A stretch of 64,000 nt of DNA from Ideonella benzenivorans (GTDB taxonomy: Bacteria; Pseudomonadota; Gammaproteobacteria; Burkholderiales; Burkholderiaceae_C). Location: the NCBI RefSeq assembly GCF_020387415.1, contig NZ_JAGWCB010000012.1, forward strand, positions 496,001 through 560,000. The letters are read 5' to 3'. A program made the position numbers and the translations under genes. Of the stretch, positions 47,233 to 54,892 are shown piece after piece (within the stretch, counting starts at the first letter, position 1; each line of letters starts with the position of its first letter). Below the pieces are notes generated by a model that ran no database searches, was not told the DNA's origin, and saw only the letters and a program-made list of their open reading frames with translations.

Positions 47233-48789
47233 TCAGTCGCGCCGCAGGAAGCTGGACTTCTTGACGCCCGAGGCCCACAGCAGGCTGAAATACACCACCG
47301 CCCCGACGCCGATGGCGCCGGCCAGCAGGCCCGCCCGCAGCATGGCGTGCGGGCGCAGGCCCAGCCAGTCCACCGACCGGGTGACCCAGAACAGCCAGCC
47401 CCCCAGCGCCAGGTTGGCCGGCAGCAGGCGCAGTACGAACACCGGCCAGCCCGGCGCCGGCCGGTACAGGCCGCGTGCGCGCAGGCCGAACAGCAGCCAG
47501 CCGGCATTGACCATCGCCCCCAGGCCGATGGACAGCGCCAGGCCGGCATGCCCCAGCCAGGGGACGAGCACCGCATTCATCAGCTGGGTGCTCAGCAGCA
47601 CCACGATGGCGATGCGCACCGGTGTGCGCAGGTCCTGCTGGGCGAAGAAGCCGGGCGCCAGCACCTTCACACCAATCAGCCCCAGCAGGCCGAAGCCATA
47701 GCCCTGCAAAGCCAGCACGGTCATGTCCACCGCCTGCGGGCTGAAACGCCCATAGTGGAACAGCACCGTCACCATCGGCTTGGCGAACACCAGCATCGCC
47801 ACGGCGCAGGGCAGCGCCAGCAGCATCACCAGCCGCAGACCCCAGTCCAGGTGGCCGGAATAGCCTTCATGGTCGCCACGCGCCTGCAGCGCGGACAGAC
47901 CGGGAACCAGCACCACGCCCAGCGCCACCCCCAGCAGGGCGGTCGGAAATTCCATCAGCCGGTCGGCATAGAACAGCCAGGACACGGCGCCCGGCCCCAG
48001 GTGCGAGGCGATCTGCGTGTTGATCAGCAGCGAGACCTGCGCCACCGACACCCCCAGCAACGCCGGCGCCATCTGCCGCAGCACCCGCTTGACGCCCGGG
48101 TGATGCCAAGCCTGACGCAGCGCCCCGCGCCGCCAGCCGATGCGCGGCACCATGCCCAGCCGGCGCAGGGCAGGCACCTGGATGGCCAGTTGCAGCACAC
48201 CGCCCAGCAGCACCCCGGCGGACAACGCGTGGATGGGCGCGATGCCCAGCCGCCGGAACCAGGGCGACAGGCCGGCCACGCACAGGATCATCGACACATT
48301 GAGCAACACCGGCGTGGCGGCCGGCACCGCAAAGTTCTTCCAGGTGTTCAGCACCCCGGCCGACAGGGCCACCAGCGACATGAAGCCGATGTAGGGGAAC
48401 ATCCAGCGCGTCATCACGACCGCCAGATCGAATTCCTGCAACCCGGCCCCGAAGGCCCAGACCACCAGCGGCGCCCCCACGACGCCCACCACGCAGGTCA
48501 GCACCAGCACCCAGAACAACACCGTGGCCACCGCGTTGACCATCGCATGCGTGGCCTCGTCGCCCTCGCGCTCGCGCGTCGCCGCCAACAAGGGCACAAA
48601 GGCGGCCGAGAACGCCCCCTCGGCAAACAGCCGGCGCAACAGATTGGGAATGCGGAACGCGACGTTGAAGGCGTCGGTCAGGGCACTGGCGCCGAAACCG
48701 GCAGCGATGAGCTGATCACGCACCAGACCGGTGATGCGCGACAGCAGGGTCCACATGGAAACCGTGGACGCGGCCTTGAGGAGATTCAT
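47233..48789 (-). CDS. murJ: Lipid II flippase MurJ
   Basis: MOP-superfamily membrane flippase that moves lipid II across the inner membrane. 518 aa from the ATG at 48789 (MNLLKAASTVSMWTLLSRITGLVRD), about fourteen hydrophobic segments. The conserved RDQLIAAGFGASALTDAFNVAFRIPNLLRRLFAEGAFSAAFVP contains the Arg and Asp residues typical of MurJ. Divergent from rpsT with 148 bp between; the rpsT-murJ adjacency is common in betaproteobacteria. Confidence 0.96.
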   Translation of the reverse strand: MNLLKAASTVSMWTLLSRITGLVRDQLIAAGFGASALTDAFNVAFRIPNLLRRLFAEGAFSAAFVPLLAATREREGDEATHAMVNAVATVLFWVLVLTCVVGVVGAPLVVWAFGAGLQEFDLAVVMTRWMFPYIGFMSLVALSAGVLNTWKNFAVPAATPVLLNVSMILCVAGLSPWFRRLGIAPIHALSAGVLLGGVLQLAIQVPALRRLGMVPRIGWRRGALRQAWHHPGVKRVLRQMAPALLGVSVAQVSLLINTQIASHLGPGAVSWLFYADRLMEFPTALLGVALGVVLVPGLSALQARGDHEGYSGHLDWGLRLVMLLALPCAVAMLVFAKPMVTVLFHYGRFSPQAVDMTVLALQGYGFGLLGLIGVKVLAPGFFAQQDLRTPVRIAIVVLLSTQLMNAVLVPWLGHAGLALSIGLGAMVNAGWLLFGLRARGLYRPAPGWPVFVLRLLPANLALGGWLFWVTRSVDWLGLRPHAMLRAGLLAGAIGVGAVVYFSLLWASGVKKSSFLRRD

Positions 48790-48876
48790 GGGCAGGCCGG
48801 CCCCAAGGGAACCGGCAAATGAGGGTGGCGGATTATAGAAATCCGCCCTCGCCTGCCCGGGACGCCGTGCGCCGAC

Positions 48877-48906
48877 TTGCAGTGACCACCAAGCATCCGC
48901 TATACT
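48877..48906 (+). promoter_or_regulatory. Sigma-70 promoter of rpsT
   Basis: TTGCAG (48877-48882), 18-bp spacer, TATACT (48901-48906). A start near 48913 leaves a leader of only about 25 nt before the ATG at 48938. Confidence 0.8.
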
Positions 48907-48937
48907 CGACAGTCTTTCCCACCTGGAAACAAAAGCA

Positions 48938-49234
48938 ATGGCAACCTCTTCCAAAGCCAAGAAGCGCACCGTGCGCCTGGCGTCGGGCCGCAAGCGCGCC
49001 CGCCAAGACGTCAACCTGAATGCCGCCAACTCGTCGCTGCGTTCGAAGTTCCGCACCTCGATCAAGAACGTGCTGAAGGCTGTCGCCGCCGGTGACAAGA
49101 CTCAGGCCACCGAGCTGTTCAAGACGGCCCAAAGCGTGATCGACTCGATCGCCGACAAGGGCATCTTCCACAAGAACAAGGCCGCTCGTCATAAGAGCCG
49201 CCTGTCCGCCAAGGTCAAGGCGCTGGCCGCCTGA
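48938..49234 (+). CDS. rpsT: 30S ribosomal protein S20
   Basis: Primary 16S rRNA-binding protein of 98 aa, a three-helix bundle with a very basic N-terminus ([21 protein letters not shown]) and the C-terminal [23 protein letters not shown]. Slightly longer than E. coli S20 (87). Single-gene unit with its own promoter and terminator. Confidence 0.98.
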   Translation: MATSSKAKKRTVRLASGRKRARQDVNLNAANSSLRSKFRTSIKNVLKAVAAGDKTQATELFKTAQSVIDSIADKGIFHKNKAARHKSRLSAKVKALAA

Positions 49235-49256
49235 CATCACATCCAGGTGGACGTCC

Positions 49257-49283
49257 AAGGCCCCGCTCTGCGGGGCCTTTTTC
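49257..49283 (+). terminator. Rho-independent terminator of rpsT
   Basis: 10-bp stem AAGGCCCCGC/GCGGGGCCTT with a 3-base loop and T5. Confidence 0.9.
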
Positions 49284-49358
49284 ATGCCTGGATGATGGCC
49301 GCGCGCCCTGCGGGGCCCGCCAAGCCGCCGGGAGGCGGCCCGAGAAGAGACTCTTCTC

Positions 49359-49691
49359 TCAGCGTTTGGCCGGTGCTGCCTCTTCCGGCAGCAGACAGGC
49401 CTCCGCCACCTGCAGCCCGTTGTCCCGGGCAAAGTTCATCACGAAGTCCCAGGCCATCGGCTCGATGTCCTTCAGGGCTTCGTTGACGATGACGCACTTC
49501 ACCCCGTTGATCACCCGCGGCACGCAATACGGCGAGTAGCCGATGAAGGCGCCAATGCCGCCGGCCTTCATGCCCCCGGGGCGGAAGCAGGACATCGCCC
49601 CGGCCAGACGCTCCGACCAGTCGCTGGGACGAAACGTGCGGCCCTCTTTGGTGATGCCTTGGATGAAGAATTCGCGGGGCTTGGTGGTCAT
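49359..49691 (-). CDS. DUF3579 protein
   Basis: Cytoplasmic protein of 110 aa from the ATG at 49691 (MTTKPREFFIQGITKEGRTFRPSDW). The whole length matches DUF3579, a small family largely limited to betaproteobacteria, with the conserved WAERL-like WSERLAGAMSCFRPGG and VNEALKDIEPMAWDFVMNFARDN. No catalytic motif is recognised. Divergent from argD-argF; this position beside the arginine genes is regular in Burkholderiales and hints at an arginine-linked or regulatory role, which is inference only. Confidence 0.8.
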   Translation of the reverse strand: MTTKPREFFIQGITKEGRTFRPSDWSERLAGAMSCFRPGGMKAGGIGAFIGYSPYCVPRVINGVKCVIVNEALKDIEPMAWDFVMNFARDNGLQVAEACLLPEEAAPAKR

Positions 49692-50004
49692 GGACGTTGT
49701 GGCGGTCAGAGGCAGCATGCTACAGACAGGAACTTGCAAGGCGCTGTCGGCACGCGAAGGTCGGAACCGCAACAGGATTGCGCGGGGCGTGATTTTGCCT
49801 CGACCGTGCCGCAATGCAGCAAACAGGCCTCAGCACCCCAGGGAAGTGATCACCCTCTCCGCCTCATGGAAGGCCCCCGGCCCAGGCGTTTGTCGCGCCA
49901 GCGGCGGGCCAGACCTTTAGAATCGGATCAGGTTGGCGTGCCAGCGCCGGATGCGGTGCCTGGTGGAGCCAGCCTTTTTTCTTTTCACCCTCGGAGAACT
50001 GAGA
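49692..50004. other. 313-bp divergent intergenic region, DUF3579/argD
   Basis: No credible gene. TTTAGAATCGG gives a candidate -10 (TAGAAT, 49918-49923) for argD, with no -35 at normal spacing, and GGAGAACTGAG precedes the argD ATG. A pyrimidine tract (CCTTTTTTCTTTTCACCC) lies in the argD leader. No ArgR-type operator was recognised. Confidence 0.5.
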
Positions 50005-51198
50005 ATGTCCGCCTCCATGCCCCATGTCATGAACACCTACGGCCGGCTGCCCATTGCGCTGTCGCACGGCCGAGGCTGCGAAGTCTGGGACACCCGAGGC
50101 CGACGTTATCTGGACGCGCTGGGCGGCATCGCCGTGAACACGCTGGGCCATGACCACCCGAAGCTGGTGCCAGCCCTGCAGGAACAGATCGCCAAGCTGA
50201 TCCACTGCTCCAACTACTACGAAAGCCCTCTGCAGGAGCGCCTGGCCACCACGCTGTGCGAGCTCTCCGGCCTGGACGCAGCCTTCTTCTGCTCCACCGG
50301 CCTGGAAGCCAACGAGGCTGCGCTGAAGATCGCCCGCAAGTACGGCCATGACCGTGGCATCGACCGGCCCGAGATCATCGTCTTCGAGAAGGCCTTCCAC
50401 GGCCGCTCGATCGCGACCCTGTCGGCCACTGGCAACCCCAAGGTGCAAGCCGGCTTCGGCCCGCTGGTCGAAGGCTTCGTGCGGGTGCCGCTCAACGACA
50501 TCGAGGCGATGCGCCAGGCGGCTGGCGAGCATCCGAACGTGGTGGCGGTGATGCTGGAAACCATCCAGGGCGAAGGCGGCATCCGCCCGGCCCGCTGGGA
50601 CTACCTGCGCGAGGTGCGTCAGCTCTGTGACGAGAAGGGCTGGCTGCTGATGCTCGACGAGGTGCAGTGCGGCATCGGCCGCACCGGCAAGTGGTTCGCC
50701 TACCAGTGGGCGGGCATCCTGCCCGACGTGGTCCAACTGGCCAAGGGCCTGGGCTCCGGCGTGCCGGTGGGGGCCGTGCTGGCCGGCCCGCGCGCCAAGG
50801 ACGTGCTGGGCCCGGGCAACCATGGCACCACCTTCGGGGGCAACCCGCTGGCCATGCGCGCCGGCATCGAGACCCTGGACATCATGGTGGCCGAGGGCCT
50901 GCTGCAGAACGCCGCTGGCGTGGGCAAGCACCTGAAGACCGCGCTGCAGACCGCCCTGGCGGGCGTGCCGGGCGTGGTGGAGGTGCGCGGCGAGGGCCTG
51001 ATGCTGGGCATCGAGCTGGACCGCCCCTGCGGTGTCATCCTGACCCGCGCGATGGAGGCCGGGCTGCTGCTGTCGGTCACCGCCGACAGCGTCGTGCGCC
51101 TGCTGCCGTCGCTGATCTTCACCCGCGCGCAGGCCGACGAAGTGGTCACCACGCTCGTCCCCTTGATCAAGACCTTCCTGTCGGAGTCCCGGGCATGA
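50005..51198 (+). CDS. argD: Acetylornithine aminotransferase
   Basis: PLP enzyme making N-acetylornithine in arginine synthesis. 397 aa from the ATG at 50005 (MSASMPHVMNTYGRLPIALSHGRG). FFCSTGLEANEAALKIARKYG, FEKAFHGRSIATLSATGN, LMLDEVQCGIGRTGKWFAYQ and the PLP-binding Lys in VVQLAKGLGSGVPVGAV are all present. Overlaps argF by 4 bp. Confidence 0.96.
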   Translation: MSASMPHVMNTYGRLPIALSHGRGCEVWDTRGRRYLDALGGIAVNTLGHDHPKLVPALQEQIAKLIHCSNYYESPLQERLATTLCELSGLDAAFFCSTGLEANEAALKIARKYGHDRGIDRPEIIVFEKAFHGRSIATLSATGNPKVQAGFGPLVEGFVRVPLNDIEAMRQAAGEHPNVVAVMLETIQGEGGIRPARWDYLREVRQLCDEKGWLLMLDEVQCGIGRTGKWFAYQWAGILPDVVQLAKGLGSGVPVGAVLAGPRAKDVLGPGNHGTTFGGNPLAMRAGIETLDIMVAEGLLQNAAGVGKHLKTALQTALAGVPGVVEVRGEGLMLGIELDRPCGVILTRAMEAGLLLSVTADSVVRLLPSLIFTRAQADEVVTTLVPLIKTFLSESRA

Positions 51199-52157
51199 AA
51201 CCGGGATACAGCCTCATGCGTCACTACCTGCAATTCAAGGATTTCCGGGCCGAGGAATACGCCTACCTGTTCGAACGCGCCCGCGTCATCAAGCAGCGCT
51301 TCAAGAACTACGAGAAGTACCAGCCGCTGACCGACCGCACCCTGGCCATGATCTTCGAGAAGGCCAGCACCCGCACCCGCGTCAGCTTCGAGGCCGGCAT
51401 GTACCAGATGGGCGGCTCGGTGGTGCACCTGACCACCGGCGACAGCCAGCTGGGCCGCAGCGAGCCGATCGAGGACAGCGCCCGCGTCATCAGCCGCATG
51501 GTCGACCTGGTGATGATCCGCACCTTCGAGCAGAGCAAGATCGAGCGCTTCGCGGCGCACTCGCGCGTGCCGGTCATCAACGGCCTGACCAACGAGTTCC
51601 ACCCCTGCCAGATCCTGGCCGACCTGCTGACCTACCTGGAGCACCGCGCACCGCTGAACGCCCAGGGCTACGACCTGGGCAGCCTGAAGGGCAAGGTGGT
51701 GGCCTGGGTGGGTGACGGCAACAACATGGCCAACACCTGGCTGCAGGCCGCCGAGATCCTGGGTTTCACGGTCCACGTCAGCACCCCCTCGGGCTACGAG
51801 GTGGACCCGGCCGTGGCCGGTGTGCGCGACACCAGCTGCTACCGGGTCTTCAAGAACCCGCTGGACGCCTGCCGCGGCGCCCACCTGGTCACCACCGACG
51901 TCTGGACCAGCATGGGCTACGAGGCCGAGAACGAGGCCCGCATCAAGGCCTTCGCCGACTGGTGCGTGGATGCCGAGATGATGGCCGTGGCCCAGCCCGA
52001 CGCGCTGTTCATGCACTGCCTGCCGGCCCACCGCGGCGAGGAAGTCACCGCCGAGGTGATCGACGGCCCGCAGTCGGTGGTCTGGGACGAGGCCGAGAAC
52101 CGCATGCACGTGCAAAAGGCCCTGATGGAGTACCTGCTGCTGGGCCGCATCGGGTAA
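51195..52157 (+). CDS. argF: Ornithine carbamoyltransferase
   Basis: Joins ornithine and carbamoyl phosphate to citrulline. 320 aa from the ATG at 51195 overlapping the argD stop; MRHYLQFKDF seven codons later is an alternative. The carbamoyl phosphate site FEKASTRTRVSFEAGMYQMGG and HPCQILADLLT, and the ornithine site MHCLPAHRGEEVTAEVIDG, are complete. Uses carbamoyl phosphate from the carAB product. An 8-bp hairpin follows. Confidence 0.97.
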   Translation: MKPGYSLMRHYLQFKDFRAEEYAYLFERARVIKQRFKNYEKYQPLTDRTLAMIFEKASTRTRVSFEAGMYQMGGSVVHLTTGDSQLGRSEPIEDSARVISRMVDLVMIRTFEQSKIERFAAHSRVPVINGLTNEFHPCQILADLLTYLEHRAPLNAQGYDLGSLKGKVVAWVGDGNNMANTWLQAAEILGFTVHVSTPSGYEVDPAVAGVRDTSCYRVFKNPLDACRGAHLVTTDVWTSMGYEAENEARIKAFADWCVDAEMMAVAQPDALFMHCLPAHRGEEVTAEVIDGPQSVVWDEAENRMHVQKALMEYLLLGRIG

Positions 52158-52172
52158 ATCCCAAGCCGAAAC

Positions 52173-52196
52173 GACGCCGGGCATCAGTCCGGCGTC
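52173..52196 (+). terminator. Hairpin after argF, possible weak terminator
   Basis: 8-bp stem GACGCCGG/CCGGCGTC with an 8-base loop, 15 bp after the argF stop. AGCGCTTTGG follows, without a T-run, so it may only attenuate read-through into the phosphoesterase gene. Confidence 0.4.
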
Positions 52197-52239
52197 AGCG
52201 CTTTGGGCCACAGTCTCCAGCAGGAGACCTCACGACACC

Positions 52240-52983
52240 ATGAAGCTGGCCCTGATCACCGACCTGCATGCCAACCGCGAGGCCGTGCAGGCCGTGCTGG
52301 AACATGCCGAGGCCCAGGGCGCAGGCCGCTATGCCTTTCTGGGCGACTACGTGGGCTATGGCGCCGAACCCGGCTGGGTCATCGACACAGTGCGCCGCTA
52401 TGTGGACCAGGGCGCCATCGCCGTCGGTGGCAACCATGACGCCGGAGTCGCCACCGAGATCTCCCCCACGATGCGCCCGGACGCCCGCCAGGCCGTTGAA
52501 TGGACGCGCGGCCAGCTGTCCCCCGCTCAACTGGCCTTCCTGGCCGAGCGGCCGCTCTCGCACACTGAGGGCGACATGCTGTTCGTGCATGCCAATGCCT
52601 TCGCACCGGCCGAGTGGGAGTACATCCAGGGCCGGCTGGAGGCCGTGCGCAGCCTGCATGCCACGCCCTGCCACTACACCTTCTGCGGACACATGCACGA
52701 GCCCCGGCTGTTCCATCTCTCCGGCACCGGCAAGGCGGGTGACTTCGTGCCCTCGCCGGGGGTCGCGATCCCGCTGCCACCGATCCGCCAGTGGCTGGTC
52801 ATTCCGGGCTCGGTCGGACAGCCGCGTGACGGCAATCCGGCGGCCTGCTATGCCATGTTCGATCTGGGCGAGCAGATGCTGACCTTCCACCGCGTGCCCT
52901 ACGACCACGACACGGCGGCACGCAAGATCCTCGAGGCCGGTCTGCCGGCCCGTCTGGCGGAGCGTCTGGTCCATGGTCAATAG
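52240..52983 (+). CDS. Calcineurin-like metallophosphoesterase
   Basis: 247-aa cytoplasmic phosphoesterase. The dimetal motifs D-x-H, G-D-x2-G, G-N-H-D and G-H-x-H are read as ITDLHANREA, FLGDYVGYGAEP, AVGGNHDAGV and TFCGHMHEPRLF. The arrangement resembles the YfcE/DevT-type group, which includes protein phosphatases and nucleotide phosphodiesterases. The gene overlaps the Ser/Thr kinase gene by 11 bp in a different frame, so phosphatase and kinase are made together. A role in reversing the kinase's phosphorylation is a reasonable inference, not shown by sequence. Confidence 0.85.
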   Translation: MKLALITDLHANREAVQAVLEHAEAQGAGRYAFLGDYVGYGAEPGWVIDTVRRYVDQGAIAVGGNHDAGVATEISPTMRPDARQAVEWTRGQLSPAQLAFLAERPLSHTEGDMLFVHANAFAPAEWEYIQGRLEAVRSLHATPCHYTFCGHMHEPRLFHLSGTGKAGDFVPSPGVAIPLPPIRQWLVIPGSVGQPRDGNPAACYAMFDLGEQMLTFHRVPYDHDTAARKILEAGLPARLAERLVHGQ

Positions 52984-54469
52984 CGGCAGCTTCCCCCCTG
53001 CAGAAGGCCCGCCCACCGGCCCGGGCGCCCCACTGAAGGTCGGCCAGGTGGTGGACGGTTTCCGGCTCGACGAGGCCCTGCACCGCGGCGGCATGGCCAC
53101 GCTGTGGCGGGTCACGCGGATGGCCGAGGACGGCACGCCGCTGCACGGCCCCGACGCCCTGCCCCTGATCATGAAGGTGCCCCGCATCAAGGGCGGCGAG
53201 GACCCGGCCACCATCGTCGGCTTCGAGGTCGAGCGCATGATCATGCCGACCCTCTCTGGCCCGCATGTGCCGAAGTTCATCGCCAAGGGCGACTTCACCC
53301 GCCAGCCCTACATCGTGATGGAGCAGATCCCGGGCCCCTCGCTGCGGCCGCGGCTGGACGAAGCCCCCCTGCCCTTCGACGAGATCGTCAGCGTCGCCGA
53401 ACGGGTGGCGGCCGCGCTGCACGACCTGCACCGCCAGCATGTGGTGCACCTGGACATCAAACCCAGCAACATCCTGTTCCGCCCCGACGGCACCGCCGTG
53501 CTGGTGGACTTCGGCCTGTCGCGCCATGACCAGCTGCCCGACCTGCTGGACGAGGAATTCACGCTGCCGATGGGCACCGGTCCCTACATGTCGCCCGAGC
53601 AGGTGCAGTTCGTGCGCAACGACCCGCGCAGCGACCTGTTCGCGCTGGGCGTGATGCTCTACCACCTCACCACCGGCGAGCGCCCCTTCGGCGCACCGAA
53701 CTCGGTGCGTGGCCTGCGCAAGCGCCTCTACGTCGACCCGGTGCCCCCGCGCGCACTGCGCGCCGACTGCCCGCCCTGGCTGCAGGAGGTGATCCTGAAA
53801 TGTCTGGAGGTGGACCCGGCGCAGCGCTACCAAAGCGCCGCCCAGCTCGCGCTGGAACTGCAGACCCCCACCCAGATCCTGCTGACCCGCCGTGCCGAGA
53901 AGCTGCAGCGCACCTCCGCGCTGACCCGACTGCGGCGCTGGTTCTTCGCGCTGGGCTCCGAGCCCGAGGAGCGGCCGGTGACCGTGGCCGGCCAGGTGCA
54001 CAGCAACCCGATCATCATGGCCGCGGTGGACACCGAGGCCACCCCGGCCCTGACCACCCAGCTGCGCGAGACCGTGACCCGCCTGCTGAAGACCGAGCCC
54101 GGCGCCCGGCTGGCCTGTGTCAGCGTGATGCGCACCGCGCGCATCGGCATGGACGATCTCGTCGACAAGAGCGGCCAGAGCCGGCATGTGAAGCAGCTGG
54201 TGCAGCTCAAGCACTGGGCCCATCCCATCGGCAAGGCTCTTCAGTTCGACGAGGGCCGGCTGACCTTCCATGTGCTGGAAGCGCCCGACCCCGCCGCCGC
54301 CATTGTCGAGTTCGCCCGCCGCAACCAGGTGGACCACATCGTGATGGGCGCGCGCGGCCAATCGGCGCTGCGCCGCTACCTGGGCAGCGTGTCCTCGCAG
54401 GTGGTGGCCGAATCGGACTGCACCGTCACCGTGGTGCGCGCACCGCAGGCCAGCGCCACCACCCCATGA
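52973..54469 (+). CDS. Hanks-type Ser/Thr kinase fused to a universal stress protein domain
   Basis: 498-aa two-domain protein. The kinase (about 25-300) has a Gly loop RGGMATLW, the ATP Lys68 in LIMKVPR, HLDIKPSN with catalytic Asp161 and Asn166, VDFGLS with Asp179, and MSPEQ. Residues 301-340 are a basic linker with no membrane helix. The C-terminal USP domain (about 344-498) begins NPIIMAAVD and ends HIVMGARGQSALRRYLGSVS...CTVTVVRAP; its ATP motif has eight rather than nine residues between the second and third Gly. The protein is soluble, unlike PknB-type receptors. Such fusions occur in Burkholderiales; substrates are unknown. Coupled to a phosphoesterase (11-bp overlap) and to a YkgJ-type gene (4-bp overlap). 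Confidence 0.9.
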   Translation: MVNSGSFPPAEGPPTGPGAPLKVGQVVDGFRLDEALHRGGMATLWRVTRMAEDGTPLHGPDALPLIMKVPRIKGGEDPATIVGFEVERMIMPTLSGPHVPKFIAKGDFTRQPYIVMEQIPGPSLRPRLDEAPLPFDEIVSVAERVAAALHDLHRQHVVHLDIKPSNILFRPDGTAVLVDFGLSRHDQLPDLLDEEFTLPMGTGPYMSPEQVQFVRNDPRSDLFALGVMLYHLTTGERPFGAPNSVRGLRKRLYVDPVPPRALRADCPPWLQEVILKCLEVDPAQRYQSAAQLALELQTPTQILLTRRAEKLQRTSALTRLRRWFFALGSEPEERPVTVAGQVHSNPIIMAAVDTEATPALTTQLRETVTRLLKTEPGARLACVSVMRTARIGMDDLVDKSGQSRHVKQLVQLKHWAHPIGKALQFDEGRLTFHVLEAPDPAAAIVEFARRNQVDHIVMGARGQSALRRYLGSVSSQVVAESDCTVTVVRAPQASATTP

Positions 54470-54810
54470 GCCTCCCCGACGACAACCCCTGCACCCACTG
54501 CGGCGCCTGTTGCGCCAGCTTTCGCGTGGACTTCGCCCGCGAGGAACTGCAGAGCGAGGGCGGCTGTGTACCGGACGGCCTCGCGGTCCCCCTCAACGAG
54601 ACGCTGTGCCGCATGCGCGGCACCGACCACGCCCAGCCCCGTTGTGCCGCGCTCTCGGGCCGGGTCGGTGTGGATGCCCGCTGCGGTATCTACGAATGGC
54701 GCCCCGCGCCCTGCCGCGAGTTCGGCCTGCTGGCCCCGCTGGGCCGGGGCGACGACGCCTGCGAGCGGGCCCGCCGCCGGCACGGCCTGCCCCCACTCGA
54801 CGCCAGCTGA
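54466..54810 (+). CDS. YkgJ-type cysteine-cluster protein
   Basis: 114-aa protein with the YkgJ/UPF0153 metal-binding Cys pattern: CTHCGACC near the N-terminus, then CVPDG, LCRM, RCAAL, RCGIYEWRPAPCREF and a late DACERA. Eight or more Cys are conserved, which suggests an iron-sulphur or zinc centre; the function of the family is not established. Its ATG overlaps the kinase stop (ATGA, 54466-54469), so it belongs to the phosphatase-kinase operon and could be a redox-responsive partner (inference). Confidence 0.85.
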   Translation: MSLPDDNPCTHCGACCASFRVDFAREELQSEGGCVPDGLAVPLNETLCRMRGTDHAQPRCAALSGRVGVDARCGIYEWRPAPCREFGLLAPLGRGDDACERARRRHGLPPLDAS

Positions 54811-54892
54811 CACCAGGCCTCCTAGAATGGGCCGACCCCATTGACCTGTGCGCTGCCCCTACCCGGGCCAGGCACCTCACGGACCCTCACCC

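Noticed and set aside
47209-48822. 537-codon plus-strand frame opposite murJ
   Set aside because: Gln/His/Arg-rich antisense reading of a clear membrane flippase gene.
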